Source of the DNA: Tanypteryx hageni
Taxonomy: Eukaryota > Arthropoda > Insecta > Odonata > Petaluridae
Direction of reading: 5' to 3'
NCBI GenBank assembly: GCA_028673005.1
Contig: CM054116.1
Coordinates: 76,210,572 to 76,274,571 of the forward strand
Length of the DNA stretch: 64,000 bases
Part shown: piece after piece, positions 23,101 through 34,700 of the stretch
Layout of the letters: every line of letters starts with the position of its first letter
Numbering within the stretch: the stretch's first letter is position 1
Position numbers and translations under genes: made by a program
Notes under the pieces: model-generated
The model's input: the letters and a program-made list of their open reading frames with translations, nothing else
What the model was told of the DNA's origin: nothing
Databases searched by the model: none

Positions 23101-23199
23101 ATTTGACCAATGTAGTGGAAGCGGTCGTTCTTTTAATAAAACCTTTTCGTGGAAAATTGTAATTTTTGTCGCGGTATTGAAACTACTTTATTTCTTAGT
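20126..23199. other. Unannotated spacer with simple repeats
   Basis: Contains a GT-rich run (about 20974-20990), a copy of a dispersed 35-bp repeat at 20989-21023, and a (CT)n tract at 22718-22735. A G/A-rich strip runs from 22530 to 22700. I see no gene. Confidence 0.35.
20989..21023 (+). repeat. Dispersed repeat, copy 1
   Basis: TGTATTTCTGG followed by YAATCAACCT and a GATTATTAT end recurs at 37423-37458 with about three differences over 36 bases. Both copies follow a GTGTGT run, so the repeat may be the edge of an unrecognised element primed at or inserted into such tracts. Confidence 0.6.
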
Positions 23200-23202
23200 A
23201 GA

Positions 23203-23470
23203 GCGTTTCGCAAACGAGGTGCCGTGGCACGCGGAGGGGCTGAAGCTAATTCTTAGGGGTATCCGAGAAAAAAGAAAACAATTCAACGATTTGGAAATGC
23301 TGATAGGTGATTAGAGAAATTGCCTTCCCTTGAATAAATCGTTGATGAGTATTACCAACAAATGAAAGGGTCCATTGTGATACCCGCTTAAATAAATAAA
23401 CTTTTTTCAGGGTATGGATACCGCGAAACCATCTTTTAACGGGTGAATTTTTGGGAACCAACGATCTATA
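23203..23470. mobile_element. Possible hAT-like MITE relic
   Basis: The left side reads AGAGCGTTTCGCAAACGAGG and then GTGCCGTGGCAC. The right side has GGTATGGATACCGCGAAACC and TTTTTGGGAACCAACGATCT. The layout (GTTTCSCAAA at one end, TTTGGGAAC at the other, GTGCCG/CCGCGAAA subterminal) is like a common hAT MITE type. The ends match poorly and no target duplication is visible. Confidence 0.4.
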
Positions 23471-24080
23471 ACTATCATGTTTTTATAAGCTAAGGAAAAT
23501 AACGGAGAATATAATATGATATAAGTGAAAAATATTCACACATTTAATCTTTTCCGTGAATATATCCATGGGACGATTTCCAGTTGATCAGAACAATATC
23601 TTTTAGAATAATCGAATATATCAGGAGATGCGAGAGAATTAAAAAATCGCAAAATTCGACGGGCTCGTTCGGAAGAAATTAGAAAACGAAGGAAAACATT
23701 GGAGAGGATATCAACCAGCGGTGATTTCAAATGGATGATTGTGAATGATAACACGGAATTCAATCTAAATATGACTTTTCAACTGTCATTCCTCATCTGT
23801 TATTTAATGCTATCGTGCAAACGGCGTTTTTCACGGGGTATGATTTAGTGTTATCTTGAGATATTTTTCCAATCATTTATATCATTTTATTAGTTTATTT
23901 TCCCCTATATCCAAAATACCCAATTTCAAGAATATCCGCCGAGTAGTTTCGGAGATGAAATACGCGGACGGACGGGAACGACCTGACCATAATGCGTTCT
24001 TTTTTTTTACTTATTGTAAAGAACGCTCAAAAATTCATCTTCAAATAACAACGTTTTCAAATAAAAGACAATTCCGCGTC
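23471..24080. other. Unannotated spacer
   Basis: No recognisable gene or repeat boundary. Confidence 0.3.
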
Positions 24081-26011
24081 GACTTTAAATGTAGCTTTGG
24101 ACGAGAATATAGAGCAAGGAGTGATCAAGACAACGGATAACCACATTGTGCACCCTCTTATTGAAGAAACTATGGATAATACTGAAGAAGAGGTTCAACG
24201 TAATGTTGATCCGGTTTTTTAAAGTATTCTTTCAGATGATCGAAGATTGTGGCCGGAATTCATGCAAGAAAAATACCGGCTAACATATTTAAAAAGGGTC
24301 CTGTACAAGTATGGAATTCAAATTTTTCCAAAGATGAGTGTGGTAGAAAATTTTCAAATGCCTATCATTATGGAATCTTAGAAACAGCGTAAAGGTAGCA
24401 AGAAGTTGGCTGATTTGTTCTATGTCAAAGGTAGTTGTTTATTGCTTTTGTTGTAAAAATTTGGGAGTCAATTCAAATTTGTGTAGTTTAATTGGTTGTA
24501 GTGATTGGCAGCATTTGTCTCAAATTTTAAGTAGACATGAGAAAAGTGGTCAACATATGAAAGCATACAAGGATTGGATCCAGCATTTCAGAGATTTGAA
24601 AATAATACCACTATTGATCACGAAAATCGATGTATTATTGATCGCGAAAGGAAGCGTTGGTATGCGGTTATTGAAAGGATTGTATGGATCATAAAGTTTA
24701 GACAGAACCTTGCTTTGCGGAGAACTTCCAGCACATTATATGAATCGGACAACGGAAACTTTTTAAAACTGGTAGAAATGACAAGCAAATTTGATGCTGT
24801 TATAGCAGAACATATTAGTTGAGTGCAAAAAATAAAGAAAGTATGCCATTTCCTTGGAAATAGAATTTAAAACGAAATTGTTTCAATTATCTCATTAAAA
24901 ATAACAATTTTAAATTTGTTAAAATCTTGTAAATAATCCTCAATTATATTAGATTGTACTCCAGACAGGAGTCACATTTAACAAAGAAGTGTAACATTTC
25001 GCTTTGTCTTGTTGAATTTGGAAACAAACAAATTGAAATTAGAGAGAACTTATTAGAATTTTGTCCTGTTTTTGGTACAACAGGTAGTGGTTTAAGTAAT
25101 TTTTCTATATTAAAAAAAAGAAATAAGCATAGATATACAGGACATGAGGGGACAAGGTTACGATAATGGAGCTAATAAGCTAATATGAAAGGGAAAAATA
25201 ATGGTTTGCAAAAAAAATTTAAATATTAACCCCCGAGCTATCTTTGTGCCATGTTCTGCTCACACTTTTAACCTCGTTGTGAATGATGCTACTAAGGTCC
25301 CTTATGAATCAATCAATTTCTTTGTCACTGTTCAGGAAGTGCATAATTTTTTCTCTTCTTCTGCGCACCGATGGCAGGTCATGAAAAAACATGCAAGTAT
25401 TCTGACATTAAAACCACTCTGATACAAGATGGGAAAGCACTATTGAAGCTATAAAACCATTAAGATTAAATTTTCCAGAAATTTACGATGAGTTCTTTGA
25501 ACTGTTTTCAGATGAAAATAGTGACTTAAACACAAAACAAATGGCACAATCCCTACGTATATTATTAACCCTTCCTGTTACCGTTGCGTCTGGAGAAAGG
25601 TCATTCTCTAAATTAAAAAGAATGAAAATTATTTACTATTATCCATGATGCAGAATTGGCTTTCATCTTTACCTGTTATTTGCGAGAATTAAGATATAGA
25701 TGATGTCATAAAACGCTTTTCCAATCTTAAACCTCGCAAAGTAAATGTTTATTAAAATAAAGTTTTTGATGAACTACCTAATCATGAAACCAAAAAACCA
25801 TGTAACAGTTTGTTGTATATTATAAAATTTAAACTTTTTCGCTCAGTATTGTTAAACATATATTAAAATGTTAGTAACTAATAAATATGTTAATATAATT
25901 GTTATGAGTTTGCATCTACTTTTTTCTCGAGCTGCAGTATTTTTTAAAATTAGTTTGGGGCGGCAAATTCTACTTTGCACACGGGCGGCACATATCCACG
26001 GCACGGCTCTG
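24081..26011 (+). pseudogene. hAT transposase, internally deleted and multiply broken (ZMYM1/5-like)
   Basis: Reading in changing frames, the segment shows the zinc-finger region of ZMYM-type hAT transposases (GRKFSNAYHYGIL, then VVVYCFCCKNLG near 24422-24480, then HEKSGQHMKAYKDWI). The DUF4371 region follows (NFLKLVEMTSKFDAVIAEHI, 24574-24822). Next are IEIRENLLEFCPVFGTTGSG and ALDIRGQ-type remnants, then NINPRAIFVPCSAHTFNLVVN (25201-25422). Most of the region between that and the last domain is missing. The end reads ILLTLPVTVASGERSFSKLK near 25560-25620. At least six stops or frame changes occur. The right terminus is probably GGCACGGCTCTG ending at 26011, preceded by CGGGCGGCAC, as in this hAT group; the left end was not found. 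Confidence 0.78.
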
Positions 26012-26017
26012 CCAGCA

Positions 26018-27058
26018 GATATCCCGACTTTTCGTCACAGAAAATTTGTACCGGCGACTTCTCGTCACAGAAATTTGGTCACAAAAATAAATTGGTTACT
26101 GCGACTTTTCGTCACACAGACAAAATGGTAACTGCGATTCTTTGTCACATATAATCATTGGTACCTACGACTTTTCGTCACAAAAATGACTAGAACGTGA
26201 AACACGGACAAAAATAAATACTGCGACATATTGGTTCAAATGCGGCTTTTTGTCATAAGAAACCATTGGTATCTGCGACTTAGTCACAAAAGATCATTAG
26301 TAGTAAGTGAAACATGGACGACATTGCGGATGAATTAGTGCTTTTTCACAACAGCATAGCAGATGATCCTACACTATTTAGACGTTAAATAGCAGTTCCA
26401 ACTTGGAACGCCGTGTAATAGGTGATTTACCGAGAACTCCAATAGGTGTGAAGCATGGCACACGCGACTGAAGGCACTGCTTGGAAAACTAGCCTTCATG
26501 CTTTTGAATATGTTCCAGGACGAAGTTGGAGAAATGAGGAGAAAATATTAAAAATAGAAAAAGAGCATTTTCCTACAAATAAGAAAGGAAGTTCATTAAC
26601 TTAAATAAAATAATTGGAAGAATTGTTGGAAAGTATCTTGATTACACGTACATTATTTACGCAAGTTATAACTTCTCTTTAATATTTCAACATCAACTAG
26701 CACATAACAAGTTATACATATTTGATAATTAGCAATAATACATTAGTTGTATATAAAAATTATGTTCAATAAAACTCATAAAAACTCTCAAGTTATAAAT
26801 TCTGTCTCATTGCGAGAAGTTTCAGTTATTCTTTGTTGTGATCAACGGCTGTAAGCACCAATTATTACTGTGTGACGAAAAGTCGTATACGAATTATATT
26901 TCGTGACAAAATGTCGCAGGGAACAATGGTATTGTGTGACAAAAAGTCGCAGGGATCAATTATTTTTTGTGACGAAACGTCGCAGGGACCAATGGTTATT
27001 GAGTAACGTAAAGTCACAGGTACGAAATTTCTGTGACGAAAAGTCGGTAAACCGGTGC
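26018..27058. mobile_element. Foldback element with arrayed subterminal repeats
   Basis: The two ends mirror each other: CCGACTTTTCGTCACAGAAA near 26024 and its reverse complement near 27032-27048. Each end carries an array of the same motif. About seven copies of CGACTTTTCGTCACA (variants) lie from 26025 to 26290, and about six copies of TGTGACGAAAAGTCG lie from 26871 to 27046, mostly spaced 30-34 bp apart. CAGGGAMCAATGGT or ATTGGTAYCT fills the spaces. The central 580 bp shows no recognisable protein. The design resembles Foldback-type elements or MITEs with multiple transposase-binding sites. Confidence 0.8.
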
Positions 27059-27074
27059 AGCGATAGGATGGGGC

Positions 27075-27352
27075 CAGTAGCGACCCGAGGAATTTTGGCG
27101 CCCCGGGAGAGATAGCACTCCAGCGCTCCCCTCCGTTAATGTTTGTTGAGATATTTACAAAGTACATCATAGTTTATTCATCGCTCTGTAAAAATTATTG
27201 ATAATGAAAAATTAAAAGGAATGTCATGAAGATTCTAGCATGTTTCTCGATATAAATTGGTATCCAATATATATTCACTTGCAAGTAATGCATTGATCGG
27301 GATAGCACCCCCGGACAGCCGCCCGACTCGCCCGTAGCTCGGGCCGGCCCTG
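27075..27352. mobile_element. Possible hAT-like MITE
   Basis: The left end CAGTAGCGACCCGAGG begins at 27075, and the mirror of CAGGGCCGGCCCGAGC ends at 27352. Subterminal GCGCCCCGGGAG and GCCGCCCGAC tracts resemble those of hAT elements of the ZMYM type. The ends match at roughly 12 of 16 positions and no 8-bp duplication is visible. Confidence 0.5.
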
Positions 27353-27434
27353 GCCACATAAAATATTCCCGCGGACCACACGCGGTTCGCGGTCTGACCT
27401 GCGATCTACAGTTTTGAAGCCGCTGCGGTAAAAC

Positions 27435-27682
27435 TTAACCCTTTAACTGACATTGGCAAATATTCATACCAGTAGATATTTGTCATTGACTTCTATAAAA
27501 TTACTACGAAAATGAACTTGATGCATTTTAACAGTTTTAAACACGTTGATTGGTAAGTATCATTAGCATTTTGTAGTTTATATTTTTGCATTTTATTGTA
27601 GATCTAACGTGTATATTTAAACTTCCTAATGTATTATTCTTCGAAAAAATATAATTTAAAAAATTGTCGCTTAAAGGGTTAA
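27435..27682. mobile_element. 248-bp TTAA-flanked MITE (piggyBac-like)
   Basis: TTAACCCTTTAACTGACA at 27435 mirrors the right end, whose reverse complement is TTAACCCTTTAAGCGACA, ending at 27682. Sixteen of 18 positions agree. TTAA at both outer edges and CCC just inside are piggyBac hallmarks. No coding capacity. Its ends resemble, but are not identical to, those of the 18347-20125 relic. Confidence 0.78.
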
Positions 27683-28926
27683 GGTGCACTTGCATACGGA
27701 TGGATATCAAGTAAACATGATTCACGGCAGAAATTTCATTATAAACACTTTACGATTGGAATATCAAGCATTTCCGCGGATCACAAATACATCAATCTTT
27801 TCCCCTTCAGAATTTTTCATCTGCCCTCGAAACAATCCCACGCATTTTTTTCCGCCAACCTTCGCCTTAAAAAAAAAAGAAAACGGGCGTGGTTGGCGAA
27901 AAAACCTTCCGCGGAAATTCTCTCGAAGAGAGCGAGCGATAGAATTGATTTGTCCTTGGCAGTGAAAACCCCCTTTTGAAACACCACAGGTCTCTGCTCC
28001 CATTTTCTCTCTCACCCCTACTCCTCCAGGCCCATTATGCTCTCCTCGCCACTTTTGACCTTGTCAGATGACGCGCGACCGTGACACCAATGACAGAGCC
28101 ATTTCAATCCCGTTGGCAAGTTGGCCGTATCCTCCTCATCCTAGGACACTCTCCGACGAGCGAGAGAGACGGGAGGGTTTCCGAGCCGCCCCCACCCCCA
28201 ATTCCGCCCACCTCTCTCCCTCTCTCTCTCCCTCCCTCCGAGCACCACTCGTAACACCCCTGCATCCGTTTTCCTCCTGCCGAGGCGAGGATCGATGGTT
28301 CGAATCCCACCAACTACAAGGACGCGGTTGGACCGCAATCTTCTCCAAGATTGTTTTAAACCGTCGACACATAGGTTAGTAATCGATTCGCGTAATTGTC
28401 CAGAACACACGTTCCCATCACGCCATTTTTTTACAATAACGGGAAATGAGACCGGCAGTCTTTTTTTTCGTTATCTTCGTTGCTCGCTAATGATGTTTGA
28501 GATAAAATACTCAAAATTCGGAGAGAATTTCAATATCGCGATGGACCCGGTTCCGCGTGAGTGGCAAAAGGATAAAACGCCAATTCACATTGTTTCGGTT
28601 ACTTATTTTCCGTCGCTGTCTCGATTTTTTTTTAAATTTGGCTTTAAGTTTATATTATTTTGTATGGTATTATTTTAGCGATCCTTTCCGTTTTCAGTCA
28701 TAACTACCGGAATATTAATCGAAGGATCTAACCACCGAAAAAATCACAATAACTCTAAGAGGAAACGCAACTAACTTTTGGACGGATATTTTATTTGACA
28801 CTATTTTGAAATATTAGTAACATTTAGCTATAGGTACTACAAAAACCATAAGCAAATTTTTACATATTCTATTAAATATAATAAATTCCTATTCTCAAAC
28901 AACACAAGTAACAGCAATGTTTATTT
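27683..28926. other. Spacer with CT-rich tract and tRNA-like B box
   Basis: CTCTCTCCCTCTCTCTCTCC lies near 28210-28235. GATGGTTCGAATCCCACC near 28292-28309 resembles a Pol III B box, so a tRNA-derived SINE fragment is possible. No matching A box was recognised. Nothing else is supported. Confidence 0.35.
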
Positions 28927-28957
28927 TGGGAATAATTTTGAAAGGAGAAAAAATTCT

Positions 28958-29029
28958 GCTATGACCGTGAATTGAACACGGGTCTTCCACTTGCCGGGCG
29001 GATTTTCTACCACTGAACCACCGTAGCAG
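28958..29029 (-). tRNA. tRNA-Gly-like sequence (probable pseudo-tRNA), copy 1
   Basis: The minus strand contains GGTGGTTCAGTGGTAGAA, matching the D-arm and A box of tRNA-Gly. It also has an anticodon arm TCCGC-CCGGCAA-GTGGA, a T-arm-like ACCCGTGTTCAATTCACGGT, and acceptor strands TGCTACG/CATAGCA that pair at six of seven positions. The loop would give anticodon GGC with C instead of the invariant U33, so decoding is doubtful. The B box (GTTCAATTC) is degenerate. A T6 run follows two to three bases after the acceptor stem, as in Pol III genes. Confidence 0.55.
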
Positions 29030-29142
29030 ATAATCTTTCCCGTTTCTGAACTGGGTGTTTTTCTTAGCTAGGTCCGAGCTAGCCAAGCTAGTATCAACCA
29101 GCCCCAACGGACGTCAACCATTCAGAAGCGGGAAAAATTATC

Positions 29143-29214
29143 TGCTAAGGTAGTTCAGTGGTAAAATATCCGCCCGGCAAGTGGAAGACCCAAGTTCGAT
29201 TCCCGGTCAAAGCA
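29143..29214 (+). tRNA. tRNA-Gly-like sequence (probable pseudo-tRNA), copy 2
   Basis: This copy has AGGTAGTTCAGTGGTAAAA (A box), the same anticodon arm TCCGC-CCGGCAA-GTGGA as copy 1, and a textbook B box GTTCGATTCC inside a pairing T-arm. The acceptor strands TGCTAAG/CAAAGCA have two mismatches. A T6 run starts right after the acceptor end (from 29218). The shared odd anticodon loop shows the change predates the inverted duplication. It may be transcribed by Pol III even if it is not a working tRNA. Confidence 0.55.
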
Positions 29215-29245
29215 GAATTTTTTCTCTTTTCAAAATTATTCCCAA

Positions 29246-30081
29246 CTTTACAGCTAATGCCTTTCTGCTTAGAATCATATGGTCATTCCATCAAATGTTT
29301 ATTTTATTAACTGAAAATAAATCAGTTAAACATTAGTTCTGAAAACGAATACGCAAAAATTGCCATTTCATAAATTATGGAAAAATAATAATAAATGGAA
29401 AGAAAATCGAGAATAAGTCAGATAACTTTAACGAGGTTATAGTGAAAATAGCATATAATATCGATAATATTTAGAATTTTGGTTCATTCAAACGTTTAAT
29501 TTGTACTAATTTAAATAAAACACTGTAATTTCCCCCCTTTAATAAAAAATAGTGCGGCAGGTGACGACAACTATTTTACGCCTTATTTTTCAAAGTCCAG
29601 CCTTCACATTTAACGGTTTACAAAAAAGAAGCAACTAATTAGGTGCTAACTTGTTATTATGCGAATAAAAATTCAATATCGATTTCCCAGGTACCCATTA
29701 TGCGGCGGAGAAAATTCTCCGAACCAATTTTTCCTCCGAAATAATCACGCTTCATCGCCCGAGATTCTCAGCAATCGGCGCGGTACGTCAACAAATTACC
29801 GAGCCTCGGTTTTTCATGTTTCCTTAATGGCATCGTCGTAAAATCGATCGAAACCACCGATCGAGCGTTTTTTATGGCGGAAGGGAAAATCTCCATTTAC
29901 CCTCGAGCCAAGCATCCATTTACCGCGCATTCCGCGTTGCATTTTTCGTCTCGATCCCCGAGCCAGAACAGAACGGAGATTTTTTTTATTTTCAAATCTC
30001 GAGCTATTCCGTATTCCAGTCACACGTGATGATAATGCGTGCGATCTTACAAGAGGATTCCTTTTTTTCCTGCAAGTCCAA
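29246..30081. other. Unannotated spacer
   Basis: No coding sequence or bounded repeat recognised. Confidence 0.3.
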
Positions 30082-30660
30082 GTGTTGGGGCACGAGGAGG
30101 AGAGGAGGGAGGAAGGAGGAAAGTATCTGAGAAAGGGAAGAAGGAAAAGAGAGGGAAATAGAGAGAGTGGGAGGAGGAGAGGTGGAGGGAGAACCGAGTG
30201 GATGGAAGGCGCAAGTGGGTTAATGGAGTCGAAAGATGAGGAGGAGGCGAGGTTAAATATGGTAGACGAGGGGGGGGGGGGGGAGAAGGGGCATCACATC
30301 TTGGATTGTTGTTCTGCTACTGCGGAGAATTCCTCAAATCATCGCACGTGGGAGATAGGTCACTTTGAGAGAATGAGAGTTCGGAGTGGTAGGTAGTGGA
30401 GGGGGAGACGGGAAAGAGGAGGGAGGCAGGTGGAGAGAGAGAGAGGGTTGGTGGAATTGAGGAATTAGAAGCGTACGTGCGCGCTTGAGGAAGCGAGTGG
30501 TCAGCAACTTTGGTGGATGTTAAAAACCGACCGGTGGGGTGAGGATGGTTAGATACGGCAGAGGGTGTGAAGAGGTGGGATGGGATGTGAGCAAGTGGGA
30601 TTGGATGTGAGCAAGTGGGATTGGATGAGAGGAGGTGGGAGTGGGCGTGAGGTGGTGGGA
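30082..30660 (+). repeat. Purine-rich tract with G14 run and degenerate 20-bp tandem repeat
   Basis: The plus strand is almost all G and A from 30082 to about 30290, including 14 consecutive G at 30270-30283. After a mixed stretch, GTGAGCAAGTGGGATTGGAT-type units of about 20 bp repeat from roughly 30563 to 30660. Such polypurine tracts can form triplex or G-quadruplex structures. The long frames here reflect composition and are not genes. Confidence 0.7.
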
Positions 30661-31675
30661 AGGAGACTCCGAGATGATGCTCTCGGCGAGGGGCGATTAA
30701 GGAACGGGGCGGAAGAGGTTTTATTCGCAGTCGAGTGTAACACGGCTCACGTTCCAGACACGACGAGAAGGGGGAAGGGAGATTTATTTGGAGCAAAGAC
30801 GAGGGTTTTAAGGACAAGGTTTTTGCCAAGTGCGTGTTTCCCTACTCTCTCTGCTTCCAGTGAAAGAGAGAGGGAGGGGGAGAGGGATATGAAAACGCAT
30901 GCGACTGCTATTTCCCAAGAAGCGGACTTTGATTGCTTCTTAGAAGGGGCAAATATGAATGTCACCGCTTTACGAAGGATCAAGATTGCTGGTGACTGAA
31001 TCGGTAATCGTTATGTTTCCCGATGCTAAATGTAAATTAAGAGGAGAAGGATAAACGCGGATTTTTTCGTTACGCAGCAAAAAAATTCAAGCTTTTCCCT
31101 CTTTCCTTTAATGCGACCAATGAGCAATGTCGATTACTTTTAACAATAACAGAATGTTTTATACAATTTCAATAGAAGTTAATTTTGAATCGCTATGAGC
31201 AATAGTTTTAATATAACGCTTGAATTGTTTAGTGAGTTATCGATATTATTTTGCTTAAGAATTAATGTACTTTAGCTTTTATTGCTTCACAAAAACACAA
31301 TGTGGTTTAGAGAAATCGAAGTAAATCGAAATTGAAAACAGTCCGAGTTTTAAAATAAAATATACGTTAAAATCACCACATTGTTTACCATGATAATTTA
31401 AATCGTTTTATTACCAATATAGGAACATGTAATAACCCATTTTTTTTAGCACAAGGACTGTATGTTTCATGTTTAACAGTAACCTAATAAAACTCTTTAT
31501 GTGGGGAGTTTTATAAAAAATATATTCTGGTGAAGTTTAATTAATAACCGAAGTATACCTCGAACACTTTCATTCTTGAAGACGTTCCCAAACATGCCGA
31601 TCAGTTCCGTATATTTTTATTATTCATCTCGTTTACTGTAAGAGTATGTAGCTCGTATTTCAGGACGGAAATTGC

Positions 31676-31742
31676 AAATTAAATTATTAATTTATAATTA
31701 TTAATTATAATATTTATAATTATTAATTATATTAATTACGTT
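31676..31742. repeat. AT-rich palindromic repeat
   Basis: TTATTAATTATAATA-type units repeat and are self-complementary across 67 bp made almost only of A and T. A cruciform-prone low-complexity patch. Confidence 0.7.
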
Positions 31743-34700
31743 CAACAAACTTGCCACATTGACAAGATTTCTATTAATCATTAAGGGTTAAACATTTATT
31801 TAGCAAATTGAAAAAAAAAACAATTATTATATTACTTCAAATCTTATATAACGAATGGTATTTTCGAAAAGTCACCTTTTTATCAAACGACTCATACTTA
31901 AAGTGTTCTAAGGAAATATAAATCCATAAAATAGATAAGTTGTTTATTCATTCATTAACTACCTCAGCCTTTATTAGTATGTATATAACCCAAATCACGT
32001 CGACTCCAGAACGAAAAAAGTAATTCGGCGCATAGTAATTTTGCGCCAGCAAACATGCCAATCATCTCTCTCTCTCTCTCTTTCCTTCCTTTCTTACTTC
32101 TTTTGTGCGCCGCGTCGTCATTGAAATGAGCCTCTATCCCGTCCAAATCCTCTATTGAGCCCTTCATCTCTCGCTCGACCACTCGCGGCCAATTTAAAAC
32201 GAGGGTCCGCTGAATTCCGATGGTCGCCAATCTTCTTTACCCGTCCCAAAGGGGCGCCTTAGCCGAATCGCGACGATTATTCGTGCCGCGTAGCCTATTA
32301 TACCATTACTTAGTACTCCTGAAGAAGAAAGCATCCCTTCGTTAGCAGTCCTCTCCATCGCGAGAAATTGAGACTAATGCTTTCGTCTTGGCAACTTTCC
32401 TGTTGATACTCCTAGAGGGAGATAGTAGTATGTATTTACGCATGCATTACCTCCCCATCCTCTCGTCCAAATAAGCTTCGAAAAAGTTCGAAGGAGCCTC
32501 TCTTAGATGGCACAAATCGATGCAACCGATGCTCCGCCATCTTGGGAGAATTTCGTCACTGTTGCGGAAATGGAAAAGGCGGGAACGTTTACGCATTTTC
32601 TTTCCTTGCGCATTTTTATCCCTCGTCGCGTCCAAACACTCCCTCCTCCTCTCTCACCCTTCCCTCTCCTACTCGTCCTTCACCGACTTTACCATTGCCT
32701 TCTTCACTCGCGTGTCAATGCTACTTCGAAAAGATTACCCCTAACCCGAATTGCTCTGCCCTCTATAGGGGGAGATTGACGATTGCCGGCGCCATAATTG
32801 AGCGGAGTCTTGCTGTGCATCATCACGGACGCCATCGAAGGACGGAGGGATGACTTTATTTTTCCGCAAATAATTTTTTCCCGAAATGCGGCATTATCTT
32901 CGATTTTTGCCCGCGGTGAAATTTTCGAACGTGCGTGATTCTCGGAAACTTCATCAGAAGGCACGATTTCGAAACTCATTTATTTTGTGGGACGAAGAGA
33001 TAATTTCAGAAATACGCAAAACAAAATCTCGTCGTTAAGAAAATCTCTCGGGGCGAATGAGAAACTTGCGCAAAATTTCGTGCGAAAAAGGACTGTTTAT
33101 GATGATAAAACACTCATCAACAACTAGTCTCTTAAAATGATGAAACTATCTTTGGAATCATATATATATTTATTGAAATTCATGGTCAATTTAAGTACAG
33201 TGGTAGTAATTCTATTAACGGTTTTATCTGTAAAGTCACATTAAACTATTAGTTTACCCAACCGAACTAACTTTTTCTCAATAATTTATTTAACAATCTT
33301 TTCGTTTTCTCTTTCATCTTTACTGAAATTGTTATCTGATTGATATGATAAAACTGACGTACCCGATCAATAATATATTTTAAGGTAAATTTATAATCAA
33401 TATGTATCTTCAAGATCGCCCATGATTTGATTTTGCTCGTAGGCAAATTTATTTATTCTGACATATAAAAAGGATTTTAAGAAGTCGTCACGAACATGAA
33501 ATTGCTCAATGAGAGGATAAAAACACCTTTAAATTTAGATTTTATTTCGCAATAAATTATTACCTTTATGGATAGTCAAAGCTATAAAAGACGACGAGAA
33601 TCGATTTAGAGAATAGAATTACAAAGCATCGCATAAAAAATACTAGTTGCGAATACAGCAGTTTCTTCGTTTACTATATTGCTGATTCTCCGAGAATATG
33701 TCAGCGCCTGCTGATATAATAGAGACTTCCAGAAATCCATTACGTTTCATAAACCTTGGTGACCTGAAAAATTTCACTTCATCTTCCTGGATGCCGCGAT
33801 GCTTATCAGCAATAGTTAATCTATGATCCGTGAAACAATGATAAGAATAAATGTCAAATTCGAAAGCACATTACTTTACACACATCTCTCTTAACTCAAA
33901 TATCGTCATCTTTCTATATGGATTGACATTATTTCCTCTTCAGTAACACAATACACTACAGATACGTCATTTTAGGCAATTTGTGTTTCGTCAGAAAATT
34001 GCTTTAAAGATGAGACGAATACACATATTTTTGTATGCTATGTTATTTCTTATTAAATACATTTTTCGACCAGTTCTTGATTTCAATACGGCAGTACTTA
34101 CTTTACAATTTTAAAACATCGCCAAATAAAATTCAATCAGGTATGTTCTTAATTTTTTCTGATGAAATTCAAAACAGGATCCACTATGCATTGCTCCAAA
34201 AACGAAAGGAGAAATAAATAAAACAGCGAACAACCGAAATAAAATCCATTCAACTCGATTCCCTTCGTATTGAATGTTGAGAGTCATCGAGCGTTCGATA
34301 AGGATGACAACCGAAGATGGACTACCATTTGACCTCCTCTCCAGTACACATCAACTGCGAGCTAATGACTATGATTAACTGCGACGTGAAGATAATTGAT
34401 TTCCATGGAGGAGATGTCACTCACGGAGAAAATTCAATCAAAATAAAACAAATTCGATTCTCCGCACAGAATAGTCTTTTTTAGTTTGACAGAGACCCGG
34501 AGGCATCCAATGGAAACTCTCCGTCTCGAACGGTGCGAAATTTCCAGTCAAACTCTTCCCCCGTGCCGGATGGATCAAAAGACGACTTTCGTCGCGTTTG
34601 TTTTTTCTTCCGCCCCCCTCCCCCCCTCTGGGTTCGCGAGCCGTCATCTCAAGTATCTTCCGATAGGCGGACGATGCAGTACGGGCGCCGGCGTTCCGAA

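Larger units (their letters stand above)
28927..29245. repeat. Inverted pair of tRNA-like units
   Basis: Positions 28927-29048 and 29121-29245 are imperfect reverse complements around a 72-bp loop. Each arm has the same order reading outward: TTCAGAARCGGGAAA, ATTATC, a 72-base tRNA-Gly-like sequence, GAATTTTTTCTC, and CAAAATTATTCCC. The similarity runs past the tRNA-like parts on both sides, so a unit of about 120 bp was duplicated in inverted orientation. Confidence 0.85.

Noticed and set aside
26025..27046. CRISPR-like regular repeats
   Set aside because: The units are degenerate, inverted between the two ends and part of a foldback element in a eukaryotic context.
30317..30829. 170-aa minus-strand frame
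   Set aside because: Pure consequence of the purine/pyrimidine-rich composition; Ser/Pro/His-rich without motifs.
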